Source: Biomphalaria glabrata (taxonomy: Eukaryota > Mollusca > Gastropoda > Planorbidae). From it: a DNA stretch of 64,000 nucleotides. This document shows positions 35,101 to 42,215 of this stretch, piece after piece; positions within the stretch are counted from its first letter, which is position 1; the number at the start of each line of letters is the position of its first letter. Location: the NCBI RefSeq assembly GCF_947242115.1, contig NC_074720.1, positions 14,587,145-14,651,144 of the forward strand, read 5' to 3'. The notes beneath the pieces are model-generated. The model was not told the origin of the DNA. It was given only the letters and a program-made list of their open reading frames with translations, and did no database searches. The position numbers and the translations under genes are program-made.

Positions 35101-37766
35101 TTATCCCATACTGCCATCAATATTCACCACATTGAAATATATCAGAGAAATCTTTGCACACTAACTAGTTGGTCTATAAAAATACAAAGACAAACTAAAA
35201 ACAAGCTTAGCTGTCAACAGACTTTACCTAAATTAAAGAAGACTAAAATTGCTATTTGAAAAAATGAGATTCTGAATGTTTCTTGGTGAATGAAGTATGC
35301 AGCTTGGAACATTATGATCGGAATGACAACATCGAGTAGCAGTAAGGGATTCATCTCCCATATCATGGCAAGTTTCATCTCATTGGCCTCCATCATGGTA
35401 CCTAAATTTTAACAGTAAAAACACAACGTAAAAAAAAATATTCAATAGTTAAATTAATATGTCTAATATTCTTAAACAGTGGAAGATTATGACTTAATCA
35501 AAAATAATTTTATTAATTAATACTTAGAAGCATTCTTTCTATACTTATAATGAAACGGCTTAAACTATTAGCCTAAACAATCACATTCTGTTGTATATAC
35601 ACAAGTAGGACATTGCAATATTGTTTTTTTTTATAGATTGTATGGACTATGGAGGATTTTTCTTTAAATGATTACTTATGTCGCAGAGCATCTTACAATC
35701 TGCGATAAGACACTCCCTTTTAGCACAATTAAAAGTAGATTGTTTTATTACCACAGTGATTCCAAAAACATGCAAAGTTGATAAATTGGTTGCACAGAAA
35801 TTATTTTTAGAGAAAAAAAGCTCTACAGACTTGTGGAAGACATAAAGAAACTAGAACACTGCAAGTGAAATATTCACAAGCTTGACACCACTGATAATTT
35901 TTCTTCAAGTACCATAACAGACACAAATAATAACATAACTTTAGAAATATTCAGAAAAGCAACAGGAAGATTCTTCTTATTTCATAAGCTCAAATGAAAT
36001 TTTTTTTCTTAACAAGCAGAAAAGTAAAAGGAAGATTCTTATTTTAAACTCAAATGAAAATTTTTTCTTTGCAAGTGCTATTCCAGCATGAAATGATTGC
36101 AATCATACTAGTTATAAAAACTGAAAATATTAATAAAAATATAAAAAAAGCATTTTTTTTTTCTTAAGTCCCATATGAATCATTTAATGTAAAATACATT
36201 TTTCTCATCTTTTTAGTAGTGTTAGAAAAAAAAATTAAAATTATCACCCCCCCTCCCAAAAATAGAAATTATTTGGTGAAGAAAAGGATTTTTGAAGTTG
36301 ATTAACTGGTGTGAATCTTGAAAAAAGTTAAGAAAAGCTGTATTAATAAAAGAAAACATCTTTTTTTTTTAACTTTTCCTGAACATCAATCTTGTATGCT
36401 GACCTGGTGATAGAAAAGCATTATTGAAAGCTGCTCTGTCATTTGTAAAACAATTCTCTTACCTAAAAAGCAGCCGGCTAAGAAGATAAGAAAATGATTT
36501 GGAAATGGTAATGGAATGTGAAGCACCAAGATCCGTATGAGAGCTGTGAACAACAATGTACAAAGTTTTAAATTTTCAACAAAACATTTGTAAAAAATTT
36601 TAATTGAAAATATTTTTATTGACTTAGAAATCATTTGCTTACTATTCAAGCAATTTAAAATTTTTAATAAGACCAGAGTGTTTTATCAATAATCACTTTA
36701 AAATTTATTTTTTTTATAGAAGTTTCAGACATTCCTTCAGAAATGAAGATTATTAAGTCCAAGTCCAAACCTCCTGCATGACAGAAGGGAATGGATATGG
36801 CAGAGATTAAATTTTGGACCATCATCACGACAATCTTAATCACATACCTTATGACCAGGAAGCCAACCACTTTTTTTATTTACTTAATAAGATTGTTTAT
36901 TTATAAAAGCAGCATTTCTTTGGGGCAAAACAATGAACTACAAGATAAAAAAAAATGCAAAAAAAATTTTCTAGAAGAAGGGAAATGTTTTAAGCCTTAG
37001 ACCTAAATTCACTTTCTACTAAGCAAAATACATTTTCATTTAATATTTATTCTTTTATCAGGATCAATTTTACACTTCATTTTGTATGATTAGTTCAAAG
37101 TGTCCAGAGTTAGATATAAACATATATTTAGCTTAGCTTTCAGCACTAGTTGCTCTGACAGATCAAGTGCTCAACACGATTGTCATAAAAAAATTGTTGA
37201 TGCCTTTCAAATATTCTTTCAATCAAATACACTACCATATGAATCAAGCTAGTTATTTTCACTTAAGAGTTTTTCGCACATCCTTTTAATAGTTATAATA
37301 CACCTAAACTTTACTTTAAAAAAATTATTTATAAATAATCAGTGTAAATGATTTAAATCATTTAGCCAGGGAAACCAATGATTTAAGAGACTTAAAAATC
37401 TCTGACAATTAATTTGTGGAATCTCTTTATTGACTACCCAAATAGTTCTTGGCAACTCTTTTGTACCTATGTTTATCTTTCCAATCTTTCTAGACTTTAG
37501 ATAGGTCTAGACTACTTTATATTAGTTCTTCAGAAATTACAAAGCTATTTTACTATAGAATAGGCCTACACAAGTGGAAAGATAATAAAAGTAGTGCCTA
37601 ATATTGTACATTTGTCTATCTTTGCACAGAGATATAAGCCAAACAAGACAAATGTTACTCTATACCACATTACCTGACAATAAAAGAGTTGAGAAAGTCC
37701 ACAAAATGACGATGAGTTGCATTTTACTAAGTCCAGTACTCTCACAAGACAACAGTATACATCTAA
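3358..37766 (-). CDS. SLC9C: SLC9C-type (sperm Na+/H+ exchanger) gene, at least 25 exons
   Basis: Members of this family are flagellar membrane proteins joining an NHE antiporter fold, a voltage sensor and a cyclic-nucleotide-binding domain. Exons, in transcript order, with GT-AG borders and matching phases: 37674-37722 (or up to 37766), 36463-36543, 35228-35401, 34835-34972, 33662-33784, 33084-33227, 32446-32551, 31844-31987, 30331-30496, 29396-29477, 28530-28635, 28147-28303, 27809-27906, 26352-26412, 25193-25423, 24150-24332, 18045-18252, 17032-17180, 15621-15746, 14561-14659, 6914-7057, 5477-5629, 5067-5184, 4775-4857, 3373-3579. The sum from the Met at 37722 is 3,330 nt (1,110 codons), close to human SLC9C1 at about 1,177. 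Segments such as ADADWLEVEKF, GYDVGRSYIRG and KTRQAMRVVL follow human SLC9C1 order. The true N-terminus is unresolved: the 37.7-kb exon stays open to an acceptor at 37766 and its Met may be internal. SLC9C1 versus SLC9C2 orthology is not settled. Confidence 0.92.
3550..3862. repeat. 67/68-bp tandem array carrying the last SLC9C acceptor
   Basis: Five units start at 3550, 3617, 3684, 3752 and 3820. Each holds, on the minus strand, TTCTCAGCAAGACTCAGAAT, which is the acceptor and first codons of the last SLC9C exon. The copies differ at few positions. Confidence 0.93.
5477..14659 (-). CDS. SLC9C: SLC9C cyclic-nucleotide-binding domain (exons 20-22)
   Basis: Exon 14561-14659 gives the first CNBD half (HFKPSDIIVTQ, GIYIILDGLAV). 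Exon 6914-7057 gives the second half (DYLMSGNVIGEFQFLTRRAG, then TIICETDVL). Exon 5477-5629 continues with RIWKVVAIKLACRVL. The GIYIIL..G and GE motifs of a CNBD are present. In the phosphate-binding cassette the usual Arg before Ala-Thr-Val appears to be His (GHKTII), so nucleotide affinity is uncertain; human SLC9C1 is also non-canonical there. The intron between the two halves is about 7.5 kb and holds a full-length LINE and an 82-bp tandem array. Joined directly, the loop between the halves is shorter than in the human protein, so a small exon may be missing. Confidence 0.88.
6226..6452 (+). mobile_element. SINE-C copy
   Basis: The tRNA-like head is GGTTGAGAGGCTAAGTACGC, with a B box GCTCAAGGTTCGACACCC. 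The body contains TGAGCGCCTAAAGACAGCAC and the 3' end is AAGCGCTATATAAAAGC. A second copy lies at 46991-47218 in reverse. It sits in the SLC9C intron between exons 21 and 22. Confidence 0.83.
7110..7160 (-). mobile_element. SINE-B copy, distal half (split by LINE A)
   Basis: The sequence GGTCCTTCAGAGTTGAAGAT and onward matches the distal half of the other SINE-B copies. It stops at ATTTACTTCCTAG, where LINE A entered. The other half resumes at 12970. Confidence 0.8.
7381..8472 (-). pseudogene. LINE A ORF2 RNase H and C-terminal zinc motif
   Basis: After a frame change come a linker and then RNase H (FTAELHAISLAL, CSDSKSALQALG, WVPSHVGIEGNEAADREAK). A further shift near 7700-7750 leads to the C-terminal CEYCDSRLTVEHILVDC motif, common at the end of I/Jockey-type ORF2. 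The stop is at 7381. Confidence 0.88.
8460..10130 (-). pseudogene. LINE A ORF2 reverse transcriptase
   Basis: RT fingers, palm and thumb are present: IPIPKPGRDGSDPANYRPIA, GFRQGRTTTDHL, FFDIEKAYDTTW, GVPHGSILSVTLF, the catalytic YVDD box (SLYVDDFVIL) and KFLGLTLDSKFNF. The block from 9953 to 8460 is open. It then shifts frame near 8460-8475 before the connection region. Confidence 0.9.
10131..11024 (-). pseudogene. LINE A ORF2 N-terminal part: endonuclease
   Basis: This is an apurinic-endonuclease-like domain with the motifs QWNCRGL, CLQETFL, LGDFNAHNTMWG and GSDHFPI. It makes the first-strand nick for target-primed reverse transcription. The frame stops at a TGA at 10131-10133 and resumes in the same frame towards the RT, so a single nonsense change separates the domains. 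Confidence 0.9.
11042..12463 (-). CDS. LINE A ORF1, gag-like RNA-binding protein
   Basis: The open frame has 473 codons. The middle holds a run of zinc knuckles: CFKCQGYGDGAAVC (His position replaced by Asp), CARCAGEGHEDKGC (perfect CCHC) and CPNCQAGHSAYSKDC. A Pro-rich run (PPPPPPPP) and a charged Ser/Lys-rich C-terminus follow. Such proteins bind the element's RNA and chaperone nucleic acid in I-type LINEs. The frame is uninterrupted. It ends 18 bases before the ORF2 ATG at 11024, on the same strand. Confidence 0.9.
   Translation of the reverse strand: MGSTGAELTKIYMDKKTHTKLLAPDLCLGKKRRIDDKKEEVPKSCATWPSFLVVRCTEEGKSLTKLSPFIIYKGLKSVVGEPKSVSKLQKSMELLVEVDSKTHSDGLLRCRRLCDLQVEVMPHKSLNTSRGVISSRDLLECSEKEIVEGIEGVTHARRITRRREGEEVKTATIILTFGTRTPPEYVKAGYLRVPVRPYIPNPMRCFKCQGYGDGAAVCKRNTVCARCAGEGHEDKGCTAQFKCPNCQAGHSAYSKDCPVWKQEVAVQEYKARNGCTFSQAKSAVLALPKGQFGLTKTYAQAVAKIGRSIATQTDTLTPPPPPPPPTQKKTPPKNTPLKKQESPVVMLKNRFSVLADESMETEQHVKTNTPGEPGDIMSDSGSPQRTQPDTPTSTELEVDQLPKERNQSGEDARGERGGNDLRSNQRDLPSPERKTSPKRGLSSSPSKPKNKNTKVTGIKGNPSGGLPRPNSSK
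12970..13088 (-). mobile_element. SINE-B copy, tRNA-like half (split by LINE A)
   Basis: From the repeated ATTTACTTCCTAG the SINE-B body resumes and runs to its tRNA-like head (on the minus strand GGCTGCCTGGTCATGCAGTA, then GGTTCATACC). Joined with 7110-7160 it makes one SINE-B of about 160 bp. Confidence 0.8.
13701..14113. repeat. 82-bp tandem array, five near-identical copies
   Basis: Units start at 13701, 13783, 13865, 13947 and 14029, with a partial sixth at 14111. They are almost identical (one TCTTTGG for TCTCTGG), so the expansion is recent. It lies in the intron between the two CNBD exons of SLC9C. Each unit contains, on the minus strand, CATCAATGTCTGCAG, which resembles an acceptor. 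Confidence 0.95.
15312..15455 (-). mobile_element. SINE-B copy
   Basis: It contains the SINE-B landmarks GGTTCCTTCAGAATTGAAAA, CCTAGCCCAAACCTC and GGTTTGAACCTGGGACCATC (a tRNA B-box in reverse). It lies in the intron between SLC9C exons 19 and 20. Confidence 0.75.
15621..18252 (-). CDS. SLC9C: SLC9C cytoplasmic linker between S4 and CNBD (exons 17-19)
   Basis: Exons 18045-18252, 17032-17180 and 15621-15746 encode about 161 residues. The sequence carries the family hallmark GYDVGRSYIRG, then HPVVAASSKTRQAMRVVL, then VPWIKDNSELFEII. Each has a counterpart in human SLC9C1 in the same order (ILKGYVQGE, HPEIAVTVKT, IPWLDKNKDY). It is helical and connects the voltage sensor to the cyclic-nucleotide-binding domain. 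Exon 17 ends at a GTAAGT donor only a few bases from the end of a SINE. Exon 18 uses a poor donor (GTCTGA), but the frame into exon 19 is exact. Confidence 0.88.
15930..16460. repeat. CTAGAT-rich island (intron of SLC9C)
   Basis: The words TCTAGA, CTAGAT and their complements recur dozens of times without a fixed period, interspersed with T-runs. It lies between exons 18 and 19. No coding frame is seen. Confidence 0.75.
17893..18042 (-). mobile_element. SINE-B copy abutting the exon-17 donor
   Basis: It has the same family landmarks (CCCTTCAGAAATAGAGATTA, GGGATTAAACTAGGACACAA). On the minus strand its head GTGGCTGTCTGGTCATGTGG starts within the GTAAGTGG donor of SLC9C exon 17. Confidence 0.78.
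18428..18630. repeat. 30-bp tandem array, interrupted by LINE B
   Basis: Units of CTGTATTCATTAAAGCCTTG plus TTCACTATAA are repeated about six to seven times. The array resumes at 23437-23475 beyond LINE B. Confidence 0.93.
19486..20826 (+). pseudogene. LINE B endonuclease and linker
   Basis: The endonuclease N-terminus is recognisable (VLQCNFRGLIPK, ALLQECLIG) but interrupted. From 19864 a 320-codon open frame carries its C-terminal half (RPDLSLVSANLESVI, GDIGSDHLPILL) and the basic linker leading to the RT. At least three breaks separate the N-terminal fragments. Confidence 0.85.
19700..19863 (+). other. Decayed part of LINE B endonuclease
   Basis: Frames here still give INVYYPPKQEL-like and IIAGDLNAHSPPWG-like endonuclease motifs, but with stops in each frame. 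It links the two recognisable endonuclease halves. Confidence 0.6.
20827..21796 (+). pseudogene. LINE B reverse transcriptase
   Basis: Fingers and palm fragments appear in shifting frames at 20880-21270 (YRPISLTSCVGK-like, then FIDLKQAYDKVWRPG). The 21278-21796 frame has HGLPQGSILSCALF, the intact catalytic box LLYADDIVLWK, and KYLGVTLDRKLK. Several frameshifts and a stop before 21821 make it inactive. Confidence 0.87.
21821..23156 (+). pseudogene. LINE B thumb, RNase H and C-terminal zinc motif
   Basis: The 318-codon frame 21821-22777 covers the RT thumb (LDKIQSQALRFVCGTFRTSP) and RNase H (YTDGSASIDSG, DAETMAVCEALK, VTDSKSVLQAL, WVSSHIGVTGNTIADSLAHQ). The next frame, 22782-23156, carries CPCCREEEEIVPHILFDCP and ends at a TGA that runs straight into (GAT)n. 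The break at 22777-22782 is one stop with a frame change. Confidence 0.87.
23219..23430 (+). mobile_element. SINE-A copy, degenerate, at the 3' end of LINE B
   Basis: TGGTAAAGCATTTGGTTTCC, GTCTCAAGTTGAAATC (B box), CCACCCAACTCTAATAGGTA and GGGGAAGTAAAG match SINE-A. It ends in (GAT)n, the same tail that follows the LINE B ORF. Confidence 0.7.
23437..23475. repeat. Continuation of the 30-bp array after LINE B
   Basis: ATTAAAGCCTTGTTAACTAT and ATTCATTAAAGCCATGTTA are the last units of the array at 18428-18630. Confidence 0.85.
23880..24170. repeat. 45-bp tandem array carrying the exon-16 donor
   Basis: TCTTACTGGGCAAACTTCA recurs at 23965, 24011, 24056, 24101 and 24144, with decayed units before them. 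On the minus strand each unit reads GTTTGCCCAGTAAGA, the end of SLC9C exon 16 and its splice donor. The true exon end is the copy at 24144-24160. Confidence 0.93.
24150..28303 (-). CDS. SLC9C: SLC9C linker and voltage-sensor-like domain (exons 12-16)
   Basis: Exons 28147-28303 and 27809-27906 encode a soluble linker (FIADADWLEVEKF, LRQYEEGLMSRHSV). Exons 26352-26412, 25193-25423 and 24150-24332 encode four hydrophobic segments like S1-S4 of a voltage sensor. S2/S3-like acidic residues are present (FVDVTVTV, GIVDVMALY). The S4-like stretch FRFIRFTLATSRLIRILQ has arginines at about residues 659, 662, 669 and 672. The spacing is therefore not one charge in every three throughout, because TLATS interrupts the run. 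This suggests weaker voltage coupling than a full sensor, which is inference only. The last exon ends at a GTAAGA donor that is itself copied several times in the adjacent tandem array. Confidence 0.88.
24811..24958 (-). mobile_element. SINE-B copy
   Basis: Landmarks GATGTTCCTTCAGAGTTGAA, CCAAACCTCCCACAGGATGA and GGGTATGAACCATCAAGATG are present. It lies in the SLC9C intron between exons 15 and 16. Confidence 0.78.
28530..37766 (-). CDS. SLC9C: SLC9C antiporter-like transmembrane domain (exons 1-11)
   Basis: This part covers residues 1 to about 438 and is mostly hydrophobic membrane segments. The first exon reads MQLIVILWTFSTLLLS and resembles membrane segment 1 of the human protein. Later landmarks are SGVIAVVSMGISL (exon 7) and NIRGSISIIMAL (exon 9), the counterpart of the NHE GLRGAV helix. 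Where NHEs carry a conserved Asp-Pro, the protein reads VIVMPAPIL (residues 132-139; Ala136 aligns with the Asp). Where they carry Asn-Asp in ESLFND, it reads EALMGN (residues 160-165). Both ion-coordinating positions are therefore non-canonical. The exon-11 donor that keeps frame is the weak GTTGGT at 28529; a neighbouring GTGATA donor would break the frame. Confidence 0.88.
28780..28950 (+). mobile_element. SINE-A-like copy, old
   Basis: GGGGCATAGCGGCCAGATTG (A-box region), GAGGTCTAATTCCAAAAAGG (B box) and CAGTCCACCTACAGCTTTAA resemble SINE-A with heavy decay. Confidence 0.5.
29655..29848 (+). mobile_element. CR1/Jockey-type LINE 3' end
   Basis: The frame reads ILISFFPSVIRAWSALPESA, then KDLAEFKSLI and a stop, followed by a tail ending in AAGATAAGAT. 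The SFFPRTIRDWN-like motif marks the ORF end of this superfamily. It lies in the intron between SLC9C exons 9 and 10. Confidence 0.7.
30545..30829 (-). mobile_element. SINE-A copy with 15-bp target duplication
   Basis: On the minus strand it starts GGAGGCGCGGTGGCTGAGCG (A box) with GGGGTTCAAATCCTGG (B box), then a body containing CCACCCAGCTCTAATGGGTA, and an A/T-rich tail. It is flanked on both sides by CTACTAACATATCTA (30530-30544 and 30830-30844). The well-kept tRNA-like head and perfect duplication suggest a fairly young insertion. It sits about 50 bases upstream of the SLC9C exon-9 acceptor. Confidence 0.9.
30900..31260 (+). mobile_element. LINE C-family 3' fragment
   Basis: It encodes KTGPPQ.RYVDEIKWDL, MWREMVTKKAMDRENALASA and the start of a CRGECLSSIGL zinc motif. 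It ends with ATGAACCATAATCATTCTAT, shared in reverse with 53120-53240. It is frameshifted. Confidence 0.68.
32575..32808 (-). mobile_element. SINE-A copy, degenerate
   Basis: Same family as 30545-30829 (CAGTCTTCATCAGGATTTGA, GTGTCATGTGGCCAGCA, TTACCACTCAGCCGCGG) but with deletions and many changes. It lies next to the exon-7 acceptor of SLC9C. Confidence 0.8.
33392..33482 (+). mobile_element. SINE-B fragment
   Basis: AGGTTCAAACTCAGCC, TGAGAGGTTTGGGCT and TTTTGAAGGAACATCCAAAA are SINE-B in the opposite orientation. The tRNA-like head is missing or decayed. It lies between SLC9C exons 5 and 6. Confidence 0.65.
33880..34220 (+). mobile_element. LINE C-family 3' fragment
   Basis: It encodes LDKDINNRIAKIMDTMSWLQ, then LVYQTCVMSTLLHG and, in another frame, RHLGWLGHVQGMPQGQLPQD. 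It is the same family as 40290-41190, further towards the C-terminus. It lies about 100 bases from SLC9C exon 5. Confidence 0.75.
36716..36872 (-). mobile_element. SINE-B copy
   Basis: CATTCCTTCAGAAATGAAGA, CAAGTCCAAACCTCCTGCAT and CCTTATGACCAGGAAGCCAA fit SINE-B. It lies between SLC9C exon 1 and exon 2. Confidence 0.72.
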
Positions 37767-38310
37767 CTAAAATGATAAAAAATTTTTTAAAGGTTTGATG
37801 TTGTCAAATAAAAAGGTTTCATAGAATCTATATGCAGGTTTATTCTGGCAACAGGCCAAATATGTAAAAATTGTGTATATGCATGTAATAGTGTCGATCT
37901 TAGAACAATATCATGTAAGTGGGCAGTATGACAAAAATTTCTTAAGAAAAAAAAAACAACACTACATTATTAAAATCACTTAATAAAAGGTTTCCAATCC
38001 ACCAAATTTATCATTTAATGACAAGCAGAAGTACAGATGTTGACGTTTTAAGGAAAAAAAAAATCTGTGGCTTGTAATGTCAGACAAGTACACTAGCTGA
38101 AATAAGGTGAAGTTGTTCTGTACTGTGCTTTTCTGCATAGCATTTGAATAACCTTGGTCAGTTGAGATGGCATTTAAATCAAAATGGTCAGTTTACAAGA
38201 CCAACATAAGTGTTTTGTATTAGAGAAAGAAGCTGAATTCTTAACAGTGAAATTTCATTTTTTTCTCCAGCATGTTTTTAACTGGGGAAATTTCAGATCT
38301 AAAATATGCT

Positions 38311-38340
38311 GCTTTTTTTTTTTTTTTTTTTTTTTTTTTA
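38311..38340. repeat. Poly(T) run
   Basis: About 29 uninterrupted T, upstream (minus strand) of SLC9C. It may be the tail of an unrecognised minus-strand retroposon, but no body was found. Confidence 0.9.
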
Positions 38341-38648
38341 ATCCATGATAGGTCACAAAAAAGAGTGAACATCGGAAATTACCATAAAATTTTCAAATAT
38401 AAAACCGTATCCATTAAGTAAGTAGGGCAACATTGTAATAAATAAACTATACAAAATACTTTTTTAAAAAAAGCATATTTTGAGTGAAATTGCATCAATT
38501 ATTTTGAATTAATCATGTAAATAATTTTTAAAGACTCAAAATGTAACCATATACATGCTATTGGTTTATTGTCCAAAAAGGATCATTTGGTTTTCAGTGG
38601 ACTTTACCTTTTTTAGTGCAATCCTTTTGTTTAGGGCAACTTTTATCC

Positions 38649-38735
38649 TTATAGCATGTTCACTGGGCTATGGCATAATCCCTTTTTTGGACCAGTTGGG
38701 AGAGGGTATCTGGGAGAAATTTCTGTTTTCTGTGC
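38649..38735 (-). mobile_element. SINE-C fragment
   Basis: TTATAGCATGTTCACTGGGC and GACCAGTTGGGAGAGGGTAT match the 3' half of SINE-C. The tRNA-like head is absent. Confidence 0.65.
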
Positions 38736-38984
38736 TGCCATTTCAAAGAAAAAAAAAAAAAGAAAGGTGCGCTGCACAGAACTGCACCACTGAACCAAGT
38801 CGTCTGTAGTGAACCAGACTGTAGTGAACCCGGACTGTACTGAGCCATCTGACTGTGACACCTCTTTTTTTTTTTTTATATATAGGGTCCCCACTGGCTT
38901 TCTAGAACCGCACAGAACATCGCTCAACCCTTTTGGTTAATCACATGACCACATCCCATGTTCCTGGCCTGAGTAGTATTCACT

Positions 38985-39070
38985 CTAGAGCGGGGGTGGG
39001 CAAATTATGGCCCGCAGGACACATGCGGCCCGCCGAAGTGTTTTATGCGGCCCGCCGACACCTATAGAAA
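38985..39070 (+). mobile_element. hAT-like transposon terminus
   Basis: GGGGGTGGGCAAATTATGGC, then repeated GCGGCCCGCCG units, is the hallmark end of a hAT family. No matching opposite terminus was found, so the far boundary is unknown. The following kilobase has no clear transposase. Confidence 0.6.
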
Positions 39071-40059
39071 TCAGGTGTGCCCATGGTATATACATATAAA
39101 AATGCAATATTAAAAATAATATTTATATAAATTATTGAAACTGTCTCATTATAAAAAGTTTTAAGTAAACGTAGATTATGCTTATTGGCTATACATCAAT
39201 ACAATCGATTCAAGACACTATCTCTGAGAGTTGGGTAGGCTTGGAACAAGATGGCAAGTGTAACAACTTATGGAGTTTGATCTTCGACTGAGAAAAATAT
39301 TTTTTTTAAATATCCCAACCATAAACTCTAAACAGGAAAGTTTGCACAAAGCTGCATAAAATTTCATCATATTGGCAATCATTATGTTGTTACGAAGCGT
39401 ATTAGAGCTAGGGATGTTAACCACGGGTAGTTCCGATTTATGACACAAAATAATTCAATGTATCTGCGAACTTAGCATGGGAAAGGCAAATGAGAAGAAT
39501 ATAAAACTCAAGGAAGAAATTGTTATGTTACTTGAAGGACATTGACTGTGACCTTGTTACCAATATTTCTAATAAAGAGTGGAAGACAGATTTCATGTTT
39601 TTTATAGCTGCAATTTCAATTGGTTGTTTATATATGAAATATAAATGCATTTTAATTCTTTTCAAACAAGGCTTTCCCATTTCTACAATAAATCAAAAGA
39701 AAATAGTTTTTGTCATTTTCCTTTGCTGAAAAGTGAAACTATTTTTAGTGAAATAATTAATAGTACAACACTTAGATTCCCTTATTGTGCAATTTATAAA
39801 AGCAAATTTAAGACGTCAAGAACCAGTTTTCAATATTATTAGCTCAACATTTATCACAGAAGCTGATTCAGATCAAGAGGACATAACTCCAAGCAAAGAG
39901 AAGTTCCAGTCAGTACTACCACGGGAGTCTTATGGGTGCCAGAAGCTGTATTTCCACACTTAAAAAACCCTTGCTGCTGTTCACACTATTTGGGTACACA
40001 TACATCTGTTCTTCTTCTTCGTTCTCATTTTACATGTTGGAGGGTTCATATTAGTAATT

Positions 40060-40205
40060 CTATATCTGAGATGAACAGCGCAGTGGTTTCCAGATCAGGC
40101 AGTTCTCCGAATAGTCTTTGCTCGGGTCTCTTGATTTAGTATGCACCATTGAAGGACATGGTCAGCATTCTCTAATGATGCTCCACAAGGGCAGGTTTCG
40201 CTTGT
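40060..40205 (-). mobile_element. LINE ORF2 C-terminal fragment
   Basis: On the minus strand it reads ETCPCGASLENADHVLQWC, a C-terminal zinc motif of Jockey-type LINEs, then decays. Confidence 0.55.
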
Positions 40206-40289
40206 CCCTACATTTAACTTCCGGAACATATATTATTGTCTAATCAGTGAGCAAGCATTTTTTGTGGAAACTAAACAAGTATAATCACT

Positions 40290-41190
40290 GGTCTTTGTTG
40301 ACTGACTGTAATTGAAAGACTCCAACATAGTTACAATTTATAAAAATAAAGGCGACCGCTCTGATTGTAACAATTACAGAGGCATCTCACTGCTTAGCAT
40401 AGTCAGAAAGGCTTTTGCTAGAGTATTACTAAAGCGATTACAGATCCTGGCAGAACGTGTTTATCCAGAGTCGCAGTGTGGCTTTAGGGCAGGTAGATCT
40501 ACAACAGATATGATTTTCTCTCTGCGGCAGCTACAGGAGAAGAGCAGAGAACAAAAGCAGACCCTCTTCATAGCATTTATTGATTTGACCAAGGCCTTTG
40601 ACCTTGTTAGCAGAAGCAGTGTTTGCTGTACTAGAGAGAATCGGCTGCCCAAATAAGTTAAAAAAACTAGTGTCAGCTTTTCACGAAAATATGCAGGGCA
40701 CCGTTCAGTTTGAAAGTTCTTCCTCCAGGCCATTCTCCATTAAGAGCGGTGTAAAACAAGGATGTGTACTGGCCCCTACACTATTTGGCATCTTCTTCTC
40801 AGTCGTACTAACCAGTGCTTTTAAATCCCTGGAAGACGGAATATATATCCATAGCAGATCCGATGGAAGGCTCTTTAACCTGGCACATCTTAAAGCCAAA
40901 ACGAAAAGGCGTCGTATCTTGATAAGGGAGCTGCTGTTTGTCGATGACGCGGCACTCGTATCTCACTCACAAGACGTCGCAGAAATACCTATAATACAAA
41001 TTGGGAACCACACCCTTTCAGTGGTGCAGGAATTTACCTACTTGGGTTCAACAATTGTCAGTAACCTAGACTTAGACATCGAGCTGACAAAAAGGATAGG
41101 AAAAGCTACCACAGCATTGGCAAAACTCACCAAGCGCGTCTGGGAAAATGGTAAATTGACCACAGCGACCAAAATCCTAGTCATTTGGGC
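40290..41190 (+). mobile_element. LINE C reverse transcriptase fragment
   Basis: RT motifs are IVTIYKNKGDRSDCNNYRGI, SQCGFRAGRSTTDMIFSL, FIAFIDLTKAFDLVSR, GVKQGCVLAPTLFGIFFS, LLFVDDAALVS (FVDD box) and FTYLGSTIVSNLDLD. One frameshift near 40610-40625 separates fingers and palm, and an internal deletion follows the FVDD box. It is the type often annotated as craniofacial-development-protein-2-like RT in molluscs. The endonuclease and the 3' end are missing. Confidence 0.85.
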
Positions 41191-41199
41191 GCATCCATT

Positions 41200-42166
41200 G
41201 CCTTTCGAGACAAAAGGAGCCATATATATACATGGTCCACATCGAAGGAATCTATCACTGATCAGCTCTGCTTAGAAACAGATGGTGCTAAGCCCAGTAA
41301 TGCATTACCGTAGTACTTATTTAGGTCTAAGCTATTTTGAGACATAAGGCCATTAATAAATTAAATCCAGATATTATTTATTTGAGGGAGAGGCTAATAA
41401 GCTTTGGTAGCCAATAGATAATCCCGCCCTCCCCAAGTCATTGCAGGACACAACAGTTTACTTGGACCGACTTGGTTGACCTAAAAATTAAAACATACGG
41501 TACGCGGCCCTACGTAACTAGCCGCGATCTAGCACGCTCAGTGTATGTAACAGCCCAAAAATCAGTGCTAGATATTTTTCGATCTGGGCGGGGAAGGGGG
41601 GTGCTGAAAAGCTATGGTAGCTTGCGAGCTGTGTTACCTATAGATGTATATAGATCCGCCCTCCCTAAACCACCTGGTTGACAAAAAAAAAACCACCGTA
41701 TTTTAGAGCACACTTAGTATTTGTCACACACACACACAAACAACATATCTATATATCTATCACGCCTAGTGTTTGTGACCTAATTAGCGGCTTGACCGTA
41801 GGTACTCGAATGATGGCTCCTCCCCCTTTCCCCTCAACATTGTTCTTACTACAACTTGAACAATGTTTTGGGGCTGTGTTGGTGGCCTGGTTTACACCTG
41901 TGTGTTGGGCTATCACTGACCATTTTTTTTTGTTGTATGTTAGTCTGGTGGCTGCGTTTGGATTGAGTCTTGAAATTTACGTTGTTACTTTGCACTTAAA
42001 AAGTGTGAATGTTGGAGAGTGGAATTGCGTAAGAAGAAAGCGTGGGTAAGGGGGTGTAGGCAGAATAAGAGAGTGGTTAAATGTGTTATTGTTATTATTT
42101 CGAGTATTTGTGGTATTTCAAAGGAGTGTCTTTGTAGCGCATTATGAGCTTTATCATACTTTATGG

Positions 42167-42215
<49 letters not shown>

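Larger units (their letters stand above)
37767..38984. other. SLC9C upstream region, no gene seen
   Basis: AT-rich sequence in which the first SLC9C exon or promoter may lie. No Met exon in the right phase was recognised. It holds the poly(T) run, a SINE-C fragment, and a short direct repeat around 38805-38845 (GTAGTGAACC.GACTGTA). Confidence 0.4.

Noticed and set aside
37600-37798. Plus-strand 64-codon frame at 37.6-37.8 kb
   Set aside because: It is antisense to the first recognised SLC9C exon, whose minus-strand reading fits the membrane segment and splice phase.
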